A DNA stretch of 64,000 nt from Flavobacteriales bacterium UBA952 (GCA_002293185.1 DBCS01000004.1:372001-436000); one strand, 5' to 3'; shown: positions 26,335-34,976, numbered from the stretch's first letter. Notes: a model not told the origin generated them from the letters alone. A program made the numbers and translations.

Positions 26335-27162
26335 CTATTTTTCAAAAATGACAGGATTCAACGGCGTATCGATGATTTTTCCGATTGCTGCGCCAGGACA
26401 CCAAGTATGCCAATCATTTTCTTGGTTTTTATTATCCGGATTTTTAAGTGTCATGTCTCTATCCATGTAAATGATGGTCATGACCTTGCGCATTGCTTTT
26501 GTTTTGTTTTCACCGGCTCGGTGAAAAATCCAGCCCGAATGAAAACTGATTTCTCCAACATCAAAAGGTTCAATGACATGTTCAAAATCAGTTACACGCA
26601 GCCTTTTTTGGATAAGCGCCTCACTTTCATCGCCAATTTCTAATTCACGACCTTCGACTATCACATGGCTACCTGAACTGAATTCTAAGGGGCCCATTTC
26701 CAAAGGAGTTGCTTGCAACGGAATCCAGGCTGTGATCGTTTTATCAGTAGAAAGTGGCCAATAATATTGGTCGGCGTGCCACGGCGTAATGCCTCCTCCC
26801 CCTTCTTTGAACAAGGCTTGATCATGGTACAATCGCACTCCTTCCACCTGCATGAGATCCGTTGCAATTTTAGCGATGCGCTTACTAAAGATCAATTCTT
26901 TCACCACTTTATTTTCACACCAAAGATTAAATAACTGTAAAAAAGCCTTCCCGTAGGTATTTCGGTCTTCGAGTGCGAGCTGCTCTTTATTCATGAGGTC
27001 AACTTGCTTAGAAATGACCTCATTGAAAAATTCAAGGGTATACGTATCTAAAACTGCCTTCAATTTGATGAATTGATTTTTGCGATAAAATTCAATTTGC
27101 TCCTTACTTAAGTCATAAGGTGCAGCAAGTTTTTCTTGAATCGATTCAGGTATGGTAGGCAT
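26335..27162 (-). CDS. Phytanoyl-CoA dioxygenase (PhyH) family oxygenase
   Basis: 275 residues from ATG 27162; an in-frame TTG at 27171 is not needed. It is a non-haem iron, 2-oxoglutarate-dependent oxygenase. The facial triad is visible: His129 and Asp131 in PWHADQYYW, and His214 in GWIFHRAGEN, followed by the basic region that binds 2-oxoglutarate. No signal peptide, so it acts in the cytoplasm. Bacterial PhyH proteins hydroxylate varied small molecules, and the substrate here is unknown. It is the first gene of the leftward operon with the TIM-barrel isomerase, GH92 and GH13, and is divergent from an AraC regulator. Confidence 0.87.
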   Translation of the reverse strand: MPTIPESIQEKLAAPYDLSKEQIEFYRKNQFIKLKAVLDTYTLEFFNEVISKQVDLMNKEQLALEDRNTYGKAFLQLFNLWCENKVVKELIFSKRIAKIATDLMQVEGVRLYHDQALFKEGGGGITPWHADQYYWPLSTDKTITAWIPLQATPLEMGPLEFSSGSHVIVEGRELEIGDESEALIQKRLRVTDFEHVIEPFDVGEISFHSGWIFHRAGENKTKAMRKVMTIIYMDRDMTLKNPDNKNQENDWHTWCPGAAIGKIIDTPLNPVIFEK

Positions 27163-27190
27163 GGTGTTCAATTTTTTACAATTACAAAGT

Positions 27191-27198
27191 CAAAAATA
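27191..27198 (-). promoter_or_regulatory. -7 box TATTTTTG for the PhyH-isomerase-GH92-GH13 operon
   Basis: Exact TAnnTTTG match on the minus strand, 28 bases before ATG 27162. No TTG is found at the -33 place, which fits a promoter that needs an activator. The divergent AraC-type protein is the obvious candidate; that is inference. Confidence 0.6.
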
Positions 27199-27297
27199 GA
27201 ACTTCCCAGTGCGAGATTTTAATCGTATTTTCGTTAATTATAATACTATATTGAATTATTTATAAATTTATCCAATGAAATTAGTTCATTTGATACT

Positions 27298-28146
27298 ATG
27301 AAAGCCTTTTTAGAAGATATTCCGTCGAAAAAAGGAAAAGCCAGTTTTTATTCAACAAAGATTACTGTTCAGAGCTTTGAATTCAAGTGGCATTATCATC
27401 CAGAGTACGAACTGACCTATATCGTCAGTGGAAGTGGTTACCGCATTGTCGGGAATTCACATGAACATTTTGCGAGCGGTGATCTGGTCCTTTTGGGAAG
27501 TAATCTCCCACATACCTGGTGGGGGAAAAATGAGGATGGAAGTCTGTCTGAAGCAATTCTTATTCAATTTTCAAATGAATTCATCGAACCTTTTTTAAGG
27601 CTAAATGAAGGACACGCCATCAAGGCATTATTAGAGAGAGCAGCCAAAGGTCTTCGCTTTGAGTCAGATGCAGCGCTTGTAGATAAACTGATTTCAATCG
27701 GTCAAACGAAAGAAATGGAAAGCATTCTTTCCTTATTATCTATATTGCAAAACTTAACAGAAAAATCGGGCTCAAACTTGTGTCCGGATACATATCACAA
27801 CGTCATTTCCAAGAAATTCGAAACGCGCATTAATAAGGTTTGCACCTATATTCAAGACCATTATTCGGAGCCCATTTCACTCCAACAAGTATCTGAACTC
27901 GTGTTTATGACCGAGAGTAATTTTTGCAAATTCTTTAAAAAAGCGACCAGTACAACATTCTCAGATTACGTCAACGACTTGCGCATCAATGAAGCGTGCC
28001 ATTTATTGATCTATTCAGAGGACAATATCAGTAAAATTGCACAAGACTGTGGCTTTGAGTCCTTGAGTTATTTTAATAGAGTTTTCCTGAAGAAAAAGCA
28101 TGTAAAACCATCCCTTTTTCGAAAAAATGCCAGTGCTATTCATTAA
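27298..28146 (+). CDS. AraC family transcriptional regulator with cupin sensor domain
   Basis: 282 residues. N-terminal cupin-like domain (FKWHYHPEYELTYIVSGSGYRIVG, FASGDLVLLGSNLPHTWW) of the type that binds sugars or other small ligands. The C-terminal AraC DNA-binding domain has two helix-turn-helix units (ISLQQVSELVFMTESNFCKFFKK and ISKIAQDCGFESLSYFNRVFLKK, in parts). Its position divergent to the PhyH/isomerase/GH92/GH13 operon suggests that it controls that operon in response to a sugar-like ligand (inference). A near-match -7 box, TTCATTTG, ends five bases before the ATG. Its stop codon interlocks with that of the convergent pirin gene (TTAA). Confidence 0.92.
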   Translation: MKAFLEDIPSKKGKASFYSTKITVQSFEFKWHYHPEYELTYIVSGSGYRIVGNSHEHFASGDLVLLGSNLPHTWWGKNEDGSLSEAILIQFSNEFIEPFLRLNEGHAIKALLERAAKGLRFESDAALVDKLISIGQTKEMESILSLLSILQNLTEKSGSNLCPDTYHNVISKKFETRINKVCTYIQDHYSEPISLQQVSELVFMTESNFCKFFKKATSTTFSDYVNDLRINEACHLLIYSEDNISKIAQDCGFESLSYFNRVFLKKKHVKPSLFRKNASAIH

Positions 28147-29273
28147 GACTTCGGCTCTTCTACCCTGCCGTCGGCATGCTTGGCAAAGCGACCGAGTTTA
28201 GGGTCGTGGACTTGATCGTAGCGCGGCCAAGGCCAGCCACCAAATTGCGTGGTTTGATAGTCTTGAAAGGCTTGGTAGATTTCTTCTTTGCTGTTCATGA
28301 CAAAAGGGCCGTGCTGCACAACGGGCTCGTCGATCGGGCGACCTTGTAATACCAAAACCTTTGAAGTTTCTGTACCGTTGCGCAATATGCAACTTTGCGC
28401 TGCGTCTACATCGGCTGCGTGGTAATGGGCAACAGCTTGACTACCAATTTGCAAGCCATTTCCTTCGTAATAATAAACGCTGCGATTGATGTGCTCAAAA
28501 AGTGCTGGCAGTTCAAAAGTAGCGCCTGGTTCTAATTGGATATTATAGATGGCTACGTGGTTATTGGCATCTGCTGCCCAAGAATTAGGTGGAGTATTTG
28601 TTGACTTATATTGTCCTAAACTACCGACCAATACTTCAATATGTGCATTTACGCCATTAGCGGCCACGGAAAATTTCGGAACGGACTCGGACCATAGCAT
28701 TTTGAAATGCGGCTCCACCATTTTGCTCTTTTTTGGCAAATTGAGCCAAATCTGAAACAATTCAAGCGGATTCTCAGCATCTTGCTTGAGTAAAGGAAAC
28801 ATTTCGGCATGTTGAACGCCTTTGCCGGCGGTCATCCATTGCACATCTCCGTTGCCGTATCTGCCCGCTGCGCCGAGGCTATCGGCATGATCAACAAGGC
28901 CTTTTCTGACCACCGTTATGGTTTCAAAACCACGATGTGGATGACCAGGAAAGCCAGGGACGGTAGATCCATGATACATCCGAAAACCGTCCTTAACGAT
29001 GAAATCTTGACCCATATGACGGCCTTCAAAATGTTTGGCATCTGGCCCCAACTGCGCGTTTCCCTTTGGGAAAAAATCTTCGTGGTGGACGCAAAACAAG
29101 AATGGGTCTAGTGTTTCCCACTGGAAGCCTAATGGGCGTATTTTCTTAATGAGGGTTGTAGACATATTGGAAACATTTGATTTGGAAAATGCAGCAAAGG
29201 GTTGCACAACGAGTGCTCCTATACCAAGACTTAAGCGCGAGAGAAAAGATCGGCGTTCTAACGGATTTGACAT
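28143..29273 (-). CDS. Pirin family protein with Tat-like leader
   Basis: About 376 residues from ATG 29273; the frame is open to 29300. The pirin bicupin body has GFPGHPHRGFETIT and GDVQWMTAGKGVQHAEMFP, carrying the iron-binding His/His/His/Glu set of the N-terminal cupin, and ends with PWPRYDQVH. Pirins are usually cytoplasmic and about 230-300 residues. This one carries a leader with a twin-arginine motif (LERRSFLSRLSLGIGALVV), so it may be exported folded with its metal. Some pirins have quercetinase activity; activity here is unknown. An FNR-like box (29321-29334) lies about 50 bases upstream. It is convergent with araC, overlapping by four bases. Confidence 0.88.
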   Translation of the reverse strand: MSNPLERRSFLSRLSLGIGALVVQPFAAFSKSNVSNMSTTLIKKIRPLGFQWETLDPFLFCVHHEDFFPKGNAQLGPDAKHFEGRHMGQDFIVKDGFRMYHGSTVPGFPGHPHRGFETITVVRKGLVDHADSLGAAGRYGNGDVQWMTAGKGVQHAEMFPLLKQDAENPLELFQIWLNLPKKSKMVEPHFKMLWSESVPKFSVAANGVNAHIEVLVGSLGQYKSTNTPPNSWAADANNHVAIYNIQLEPGATFELPALFEHINRSVYYYEGNGLQIGSQAVAHYHAADVDAAQSCILRNGTETSKVLVLQGRPIDEPVVQHGPFVMNSKEEIYQAFQDYQTTQFGGWPWPRYDQVHDPKLGRFAKHADGRVEEPKS

Positions 29274-29289
29274 AGCATTTGATTTGTTA

Positions 29290-29297
29290 CGAAAATA
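29290..29297 (-). promoter_or_regulatory. -7-like box TATTTTCG before the pirin gene
   Basis: One mismatch from TAnnTTTG, 16 bases before ATG 29273. The predicted start site is near 29286. No -33 TTTG is present; the FNR-like box takes its place. Confidence 0.4.
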
Positions 29298-29320
29298 CAC
29301 CTTTTCTCGAATGCGCGCCC

Positions 29321-29334
29321 TTGACTTAAATCAA
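29321..29334. promoter_or_regulatory. FNR/CRP-like operator TTGAC-TTAA-ATCAA
   Basis: One mismatch from the FNR consensus TTGAT-N4-ATCAA. Its centre (29327.5) is about 41.5 bases upstream of the start site predicted from the -7 box at 29290-29297, the standard class II activator position. It lies between prfC and the pirin gene, ten bases past the prfC stop. Confidence 0.5.
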
Positions 29335-29343
29335 GAAATGAGG

Positions 29344-30936
29344 CTAGGCTTCCAATTTAAACGCTGATGTCTGATGGAAAGTCAGATCGGGGTAGTCTTG
29401 CTCTGCCATCTGTAATAGAAATGGGGTTTCTGCCAAGAAAACAAGATTTTCGTCTTTGTCTAAAGCAAGATAATTACTTTTGGCGCGCTTGAAGTTGGCG
29501 AGTTGCTCGGGGTTGGTGGTGGTAATCCAGCATGCTTTGAAGTAGTTGCGCGGCACAAAACGACAATTGGCGCCGTATTCGTGAATGAGGCGGTAATTAA
29601 TGACCTCAAATTGAAGTTGCCCCACGGTACCGACAATTTTACGGTTGCCTGGCTGCTGTACAAACAATTGCGCTACTCCTTCGTCGATGAGTTGGCGAAT
29701 GCCTTTTTCTAGTTGCTTGGATTTGAGCGGATCTAGGTTTTCGAGCTCTTGAAAGATTTCTGGTGAGAATGACGGCACTCCTTTAAAGAGCATTTTCTCC
29801 CCTGTGGTGAGGGTATCGCCAATTTTAAATGAACCGGTGTCGTATAGACCAATGACATCGCCTGGATAAGCATCATCGATAACGCTTTTATCTTGGGCCA
29901 TAAAAGAAGTAGGATTCGGAAATTTCATGTCTTTTTTCAAGCGCACATGATGGTAAAATTTGTTGCGCTCAAAACGACCCGAAACAATCCTCAAGAAAGC
30001 AATTCGATCTCTGTGTTTGGGATCGAGGTTGGCATGGATCTTAAAGACAAAGCCCGAAAAGCGCTCGTCTAAAGGTTCTACCATGCGGGTATCGCTCTCG
30101 CGACCCTGCGGAGAAGGTGAAATTTCACAAAAAGTATCGAGTAATTCTTTGACACCAAAATTATTGACGGCAGAACCGAAGAAAACAGGCGCGACATCGC
30201 CGGCTAAATAGGTAGCGCGGTCAAATGCATCGTATACGCCTTCAATCATATCGAGTTCTTCGCGGAGTTCGTTTGCCGGCGCTTCGCCAATAATTTGATC
30301 GAGCGCTGGGTCGGAGGTGTCGGCAATAGACACAACATCTTCGGCAATTTTTGTTTTGTTGGCCGAGAATAAGTTAAGGCTTTGTTGGTAAATGTTGTAC
30401 ACGCCTTGAAAGCGGTCGCCCATGCCAATCGGCCAAGTAAGGGGGCGCACCTTGATGGATAGCTTGGATTCTAATTCGTCTAATAAATCAAAGGCCTCCT
30501 TGCCATCGCGGTCCATTTTATTAATAAAGATGATGACTGGTGTTTTGCGCATCCGACATACCTCCATGAGGCGCTCAGTTTGTGCCTCCACCCCATTGGC
30601 GCAGTCGATCACGAGAATGACGCTATCTACGGCAGTGAGTGTTCTAAAGGTGTCTTCGGCGAAATCTTTGTGCCCTGGTGTATCTAAGATATTGATTTGT
30701 TTGCCGTTGTAGGCGAAAGCCATGACTGATGTGGCTACAGAGATACCCCGTTGCTTTTCAATCTCCATAAAGTCAGAGGTTGCCGACTTTTTGATTTTGT
30801 TATTTTTTACCGCCCCAGCCGTCTGGATTGCTCCACCAAAAAGCAAGAGTTTTTCTGTCAGGGTGGTTTTACCAGCATCTGGGTGGGAAATAATACCAAA
30901 GGTGCGGCGTTTCTCGGTGGCTTCTGTGAATCTCAT
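29344..30936 (-). CDS. prfC: Peptide chain release factor 3
   Basis: About 530 residues. A GTPase that recycles release factors 1 and 2 from the ribosome after peptide release. G1 motif [14 protein letters not shown], switch region EKQRGISV, G3 [13 protein letters not shown]4 NKMD, and the RF3-specific [15 protein letters not shown] and [10 protein letters not shown] near the C-terminus. The frame is open to 30963, but those codons overlap the ndk terminator. ATG 30936 gives the usual short lead before [14 protein letters not shown] 30948 is a second possibility. Confidence 0.95.
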   Translation of the reverse strand: MRFTEATEKRRTFGIISHPDAGKTTLTEKLLLFGGAIQTAGAVKNNKIKKSATSDFMEIEKQRGISVATSVMAFAYNGKQINILDTPGHKDFAEDTFRTLTAVDSVILVIDCANGVEAQTERLMEVCRMRKTPVIIFINKMDRDGKEAFDLLDELESKLSIKVRPLTWPIGMGDRFQGVYNIYQQSLNLFSANKTKIAEDVVSIADTSDPALDQIIGEAPANELREELDMIEGVYDAFDRATYLAGDVAPVFFGSAVNNFGVKELLDTFCEISPSPQGRESDTRMVEPLDERFSGFVFKIHANLDPKHRDRIAFLRIVSGRFERNKFYHHVRLKKDMKFPNPTSFMAQDKSVIDDAYPGDVIGLYDTGSFKIGDTLTTGEKMLFKGVPSFSPEIFQELENLDPLKSKQLEKGIRQLIDEGVAQLFVQQPGNRKIVGTVGQLQFEVINYRLIHEYGANCRFVPRNYFKACWITTTNPEQLANFKRAKSNYLALDKDENLVFLAETPFLLQMAEQDYPDLTFHQTSAFKLEA

Positions 30937-30948
30937 GGGGCTCAACAT

Positions 30949-30973
30949 AAAAAAAGACCGCAAAGCGGTCTTT
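30949..30973 (-). terminator. Intrinsic terminator of ndk, just upstream of prfC
   Basis: On the minus strand: AAAGACCGC, loop TTT, GCGGTCTTT, followed by a run of T. The stem is perfect. It ends about 16 bases before the prfC ATG, so read-through or a structured leader would shape prfC expression. Confidence 0.8.
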
Positions 30974-30996
30974 AAAAATCTATTTATAGGACGAAA

Positions 30997-31416
30997 TTAG
31001 AAAATTTCGTTGGCAGCAAAATGGAATTTACCTTCAATTTCCGCGTTTTCATCGGAATCTGAACCGTGAACAGCATTACGGCCTTTGCTTTCTGCATAAG
31101 CCTTACGGATGGTGCCGTCTGCTGCCTCAGCTGGATCTGTTGCGCCAATTAAAGCACGAAAATCAGCAACTGCGTTTTCTTTTTCTAGGATGGCAGCAAC
31201 GATTGGACCGCTCGTCATGTATTCAACAAGTTCGCCGTAAAAAGGACGCTCAGCGTGAACTGCATAAAATTCTTCTGCTTGTGCTTCAGAAAGTACAGTG
31301 TATTTCATTGCTTTGATCTCAAAGCCAGCGCCAATGATCATGTCGATAATTTTGCCCATGTGCCCGTTCTCGATTGCATCGGGCTTCAGCATTGTAAAAG
31401 TTCTGTTGGTTGCCAT
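30997..31416 (-). CDS. ndk: Nucleoside diphosphate kinase
   Basis: 139 residues, the normal length. It transfers the terminal phosphate of ATP to nucleoside diphosphates through a phosphohistidine. His117 in [13 protein letters not shown] is the phosphorylated residue. [13 protein letters not shown] and [16 protein letters not shown] are also diagnostic. It has a textbook promoter (31435-31442) and an intrinsic terminator. Confidence 0.98.
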   Translation of the reverse strand: MATNRTFTMLKPDAIENGHMGKIIDMIIGAGFEIKAMKYTVLSEAQAEEFYAVHAERPFYGELVEYMTSGPIVAAILEKENAVADFRALIGATDPAEAADGTIRKAYAESKGRNAVHGSDSDENAEIEGKFHFAANEIF

Positions 31417-31434
31417 GTTTATTTAATTTGGGTG

Positions 31435-31442
31435 CAAAGATA
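31435..31442 (-). promoter_or_regulatory. Promoter of ndk
   Basis: -7 box TATCTTTG followed by CACCC on the minus strand, 18 bases before ATG 31416. An exact match to the phylum consensus; the -33 region is T-rich without a clear TTTG. Confidence 0.75.
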
Positions 31443-31470
31443 CCACTTTTTTAAAACGCGTAAAAACTAA

Positions 31471-33891
31471 TTACTTCGCTTTTTTGGTAATGAACTCAAT
31501 GATAATTCCTAAAGTTGGCTGCAAAAGGCCAGATGCGTTTTCTAGCAACTTGGTTTGATAGCGTGAGGGGTCGTTTGGATCGACAACAGGTTGGTTATTG
31601 GCATCTGTTTCTACAAGTAATATAGGGGCGAGCTGCGCTTTGAAACCGTAGGCATTCTGTACGTCAAAATAGAAATTCATATTGAACTGCTTGAGGTATA
31701 ATTTTTTATCTACACGTATGTTCAACTGATGAAAGCTAGACTCTCGTGCGGTATTGAGTTGAGTGTAGTCGAGTACGCCAATTCCGTTGACATCCCAATT
31801 GGTAGTTAGACTCGAAGTGGCGATATCATATGGTGTGTATGGCGCACCGCCCGAGAATAACCAACGCATGCCAAATTCCCACCCATTTTTGAAGCGTTTT
31901 CCGCCAGTTAACGAAACGATATGACGACTATCCCATGACGTGGGTACATAGTTATTGTTTTTGTCAAGAAATTCTGACCTTACCCAAGTGTAGGCAAGTA
32001 CGGCATAAAATCCTTTGTAAAGTTTTTGTTGATATAAAAATTCAGCACCGTAACTTCTTCCGCTTGACGTTGAGCTAATTGGTTCATTGCCCACAACACC
32101 AAAGTCAGAGCCGATATTTGCCAAAGAAATAGAATCTTCAATAGAGAACGGATAGTAACTGTACTTTTTATAAAAACCTTCCAGCGTAACGCGCGCGTTC
32201 CATTTGAGCAGGTATTCCGTACCCAATACAAAATGATCTGCCTGAATGTAACGAACCCCATTTTGCTGATTAACGAGCTCCCCGGCTGCATTGCGGTACC
32301 CTAAAATGGTATAGGCTGGTAATTGATGATAGCGCGCAATGTTGGTATTGATTGCCCAATCCTCGGTCAAGCGATAAGACGCTGAGAACATTGGTGAAAA
32401 CTGCTTGAACGGATTGCGCATTTCAGCACTATAAGATGTGCCATCCGTACGAAGACCTATAGATAAACGTAAGCGTTCGTTTAAAATAGAACGGCTCAAC
32501 TGAGAAAAAGCAGCGTATTTGTGCAAGTTGAGCGTAGACTCAAAGTCTATGACAGCAGGCTGTCCAAATATAGTCAGCTGTTGATAGGTATCTGAAAAGT
32601 ACTTGGCGTATTCATAACCTACCCCTACGTTCCATCGCCAGCCATTTTTTGAATAGGTATGTTCGAAGCGCAATTTATTTTCTGCTTCAAATGAAGTATA
32701 GTCTTGAAGTAAATTTTGCGGCTCTTCAATACGGTCTTTGTATCGGTATGCACGGTTGTTGAGCATGTTTCGACTGGCCACCACTGTTTGAATAGAAGAT
32801 TTGGATGAATGCTGCCAGACTGCACCCATAGTGTAATTCCACTGCCCCTGCATCGGCAGATTACCTAAAATAAAGTTGTTGTATTTAATTTGGCTTGAGT
32901 CTGTTAAACCTTCATTAACAGCGGCGTTTAATCCAAACTGATCGAGCGCGCCAAGACCAATAACTGAAAGTTTATTTTTGGGATTCAATTGAAAATTAAA
33001 CTTGAATTGATAGTCGTTGTAGGTAGGTAAGATAGGTAGTTTGAGCGCTGCAAATAAAAACTGCAAATAAGAGCGCCTCACTGAAAAAATAAAATCTCCT
33101 TTTTGGCCAATGGGGCCGTCGAAAGTGAGCGCTGCGTCAGAGGATCCGAGCGCAAAATTGGTAATGAGTGCATCTTTATTACCATCTTTTTGCTTGAACG
33201 AAAGCACCGAAGATAGCCCGTTGGCACGGTTTGCAGGAAAGGCACCAGAATAAAACTCCACCTCTCGAATAAAGTTGACATTGAGCAAACCCACAGGCCC
33301 GCCACTACTGCCTTGTGTGGCAAAGTGATTGATATTTGGGACTTCAATACCGTCTAGATAGAATTTGTTTTCACCGGGCGATCCACCGCGAATAATGATA
33401 TCATTTCTAAAAGAAGCGCGGGCAGCTACACCCGGGAGAGCCGCAATGACCTTACTCACATCGCGGTTGGCACCTGGAAGGCGCTCAATTTCGGTAGCGC
33501 TGAGGGTTTTGAGTGAATTAGGAGACTCAACTTTGCGTTGAAATGGCGCAGCAGTCACCTTCACATCTTTAGAGGTTTGCACCTTTTCTTCTAACTCAAT
33601 TATAAGTTCTGTTGGACGCGCATTTGTAATAAGTACTTCAGATTGAATTCTATCCTCGAAACCTGGGGCAGTGAATTTAACTGTATAAATACCCGGGGCT
33701 AAAGATTCAAAACTAAAGCGGCCATCGAGATCTACAGCCTCAAGGGCTTGTATTTCAACAATGGCAACTTTTGCAGGTGAAACAGCGGTTCCATTAGCAG
33801 CATTAAGCACCTTGCCGGATAGCATACCCGTTTGACCAAGAAGTAAGACGGGGTAAGCAAAAACAAATAAGGTTTGGAGAATAAATTTCAT
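31471..33891 (-). CDS. TonB-dependent outer-membrane receptor
   Basis: About 806 residues from ATG 33891, chosen for its signal peptide MKFILQTLFVFAYPVLLLGQ. A carboxypeptidase-regulatory domain (SGKVLNAANGTAVSPAKV; GRFSFESLAPGIYTVKF) is followed by the plug (IERLPGANRDVSKVIAALPGV; FRNDIIIRGGSPGENKFYLDGIEVPN) and a long beta-barrel ending in PTLGIIIEF. These receptors import large or scarce nutrients with energy from TonB. No SusD partner and no regulator lies beside it, so it is not a SusC/SusD pair and its ligand is unknown. Confidence 0.9.
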   Translation of the reverse strand: MKFILQTLFVFAYPVLLLGQTGMLSGKVLNAANGTAVSPAKVAIVEIQALEAVDLDGRFSFESLAPGIYTVKFTAPGFEDRIQSEVLITNARPTELIIELEEKVQTSKDVKVTAAPFQRKVESPNSLKTLSATEIERLPGANRDVSKVIAALPGVAARASFRNDIIIRGGSPGENKFYLDGIEVPNINHFATQGSSGGPVGLLNVNFIREVEFYSGAFPANRANGLSSVLSFKQKDGNKDALITNFALGSSDAALTFDGPIGQKGDFIFSVRRSYLQFLFAALKLPILPTYNDYQFKFNFQLNPKNKLSVIGLGALDQFGLNAAVNEGLTDSSQIKYNNFILGNLPMQGQWNYTMGAVWQHSSKSSIQTVVASRNMLNNRAYRYKDRIEEPQNLLQDYTSFEAENKLRFEHTYSKNGWRWNVGVGYEYAKYFSDTYQQLTIFGQPAVIDFESTLNLHKYAAFSQLSRSILNERLRLSIGLRTDGTSYSAEMRNPFKQFSPMFSASYRLTEDWAINTNIARYHQLPAYTILGYRNAAGELVNQQNGVRYIQADHFVLGTEYLLKWNARVTLEGFYKKYSYYPFSIEDSISLANIGSDFGVVGNEPISSTSSGRSYGAEFLYQQKLYKGFYAVLAYTWVRSEFLDKNNNYVPTSWDSRHIVSLTGGKRFKNGWEFGMRWLFSGGAPYTPYDIATSSLTTNWDVNGIGVLDYTQLNTARESSFHQLNIRVDKKLYLKQFNMNFYFDVQNAYGFKAQLAPILLVETDANNQPVVDPNDPSRYQTKLLENASGLLQPTLGIIIEFITKKAK

Positions 33892-33975
33892 TTTGTTGAA
33901 GTTTGACAATGTCTTCACGTAACAAAAGTTAAACAAAAATGTTTGGTATAGCAGTGAATGACAAAATACGCGGAC

Positions 33976-34539
33976 TCAATTATGGCGAACAATTTCCATG
34001 AAATTTCGTAAAATAGCCTTTCCCTCCGGGGTCATGATCGATTCTGGATGGAATTGTACACCATAAACCATCATTTCGGGTCTTTCGATGGCCATAGGAA
34101 CACCGCTCTGACTGCTTGCTGTAATCCAAGCGTTTGGACAAACCACTCGCCAAGAATGGTACAGACCTACCTCAATTTGCTGGGGCAATTTACTGAATAA
34201 TCCTTGATGGCTCCTCAGTAAAATTGTTTCTTGGACACCATGCTTTACTTGCTGCTGATTTTCTAAAGACCCACCCATATGTTCAACTAACGCCTGCATA
34301 CCAAGGCAAACGCCTAATATTGGCAACTTGCCCACATTTCGGGTTAAAATTTCCGACAAACCTTGCTTTTCGCTTGGCAGACCTGGGCCTGGAGATAGAA
34401 CAATGGCTGCGAGGTTAAAAAAATCTGAAGGTTCAATTTGATCGTAACGCTTGGTGCACAAATCAACTTCAAGCACTTCTAAATAATGAACCAGATTATA
34501 CGTAAAAGAGTCATAAAAATCGATCAAAAGAACCTTCAC
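33976..34539 (-). CDS. Anthranilate/aminodeoxychorismate synthase glutamine amidotransferase
   Basis: 187 residues with a GTG start (34539). A class I amidotransferase that releases ammonia from glutamine for aminodeoxychorismate or anthranilate synthase. The nucleophile is Cys78 in GVCLGMQ, and the His and Glu of the triad are in VQFHPESIMT. LLIDFYDSFTYNL and LSPGPGLPSE are the family's opening motifs. Whether it is TrpG or PabA cannot be told, because neither TrpE nor PabB is adjacent. Other genes of the folate route (queD, folE) lie 23 kb away. The promoter at 34563-34570 faces that of ridA. Confidence 0.9.
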   Translation of the reverse strand: MKVLLIDFYDSFTYNLVHYLEVLEVDLCTKRYDQIEPSDFFNLAAIVLSPGPGLPSEKQGLSEILTRNVGKLPILGVCLGMQALVEHMGGSLENQQQVKHGVQETILLRSHQGLFSKLPQQIEVGLYHSWRVVCPNAWITASSQSGVPMAIERPEMMVYGVQFHPESIMTPEGKAILRNFMEIVRHN

Positions 34540-34554
34540 GTAGCTTGTTTTTTG

Positions 34555-34562
34555 TTACTTTG
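34555..34562 (+). promoter_or_regulatory. -7-like box TTACTTTG for ridA
   Basis: One mismatch from TAnnTTTG, 27 bases before ATG 34590. It abuts the opposite-strand box at 34563-34570 with no spacer, making a near palindrome centred on TTTG|CAAA. Confidence 0.4.
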
Positions 34563-34570
34563 CAAAAGTA
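34563..34570 (-). promoter_or_regulatory. -7 box TACTTTTG for the amidotransferase gene
   Basis: Exact TAnnTTTG match on the minus strand, 23 bases before GTG 34539, directly abutting the forward ridA box. Confidence 0.55.
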
Positions 34571-34589
34571 GTAAATTCAAGCATAAAGA

Positions 34590-34976
34590 ATGTCGACAGC
34601 AAAAATACCCATACAAATACCCAACGCACCCGCACCTGTTGGTCCTTATAGTCAAGCCATTCTTATCGACAGACAACTCTACGTCAGCGGACAAATACCT
34701 TTGAATCCACAAACGGGCCAATTAGAAACAACTACAATTGAACAAGCCACCACACGCGTTCTTCAAAATATCGAGGCGCTGCTTAAAGAAGCAGGTTTTA
34801 GCAAAGATAACGTCGTAAAGGTGAGTATATTCATGAAAAATCTCGAAGAGTTTCAGGCCATGAATACCATTTACGCCAATTTTTTCTCAGGGGTGGCTCC
34901 TGCCAGAGAAACCGTTCAAGTCAGTCGTTTGCCACTCGATGTCAATATTGAAATTTCTTGTATCGCCTACAAATGA
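34590..34976 (+). CDS. ridA: RidA family enamine/imine deaminase
   Basis: 128 residues. It hydrolyses reactive 2-aminoacrylate and related enamines released by PLP enzymes, protecting other enzymes from damage. NAPAPVGPYSQAI and YVSGQIPLNPQTG open the family signature. Arg106 in APARETVQVSRLP is the catalytic arginine, followed by DVNIEISCIAY. Normal length for a homotrimer subunit. The stop overlaps the next start by four bases (ATGA). Confidence 0.95.
   Translation: MSTAKIPIQIPNAPAPVGPYSQAILIDRQLYVSGQIPLNPQTGQLETTTIEQATTRVLQNIEALLKEAGFSKDNVVKVSIFMKNLEEFQAMNTIYANFFSGVAPARETVQVSRLPLDVNIEISCIAYK

Noticed and set aside
31471..33891. SusC-type glycan importer
   Set aside because: No SusD-like lipoprotein follows, and the next genes are ndk and a glutamine amidotransferase. 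It is called a general TonB-dependent receptor.
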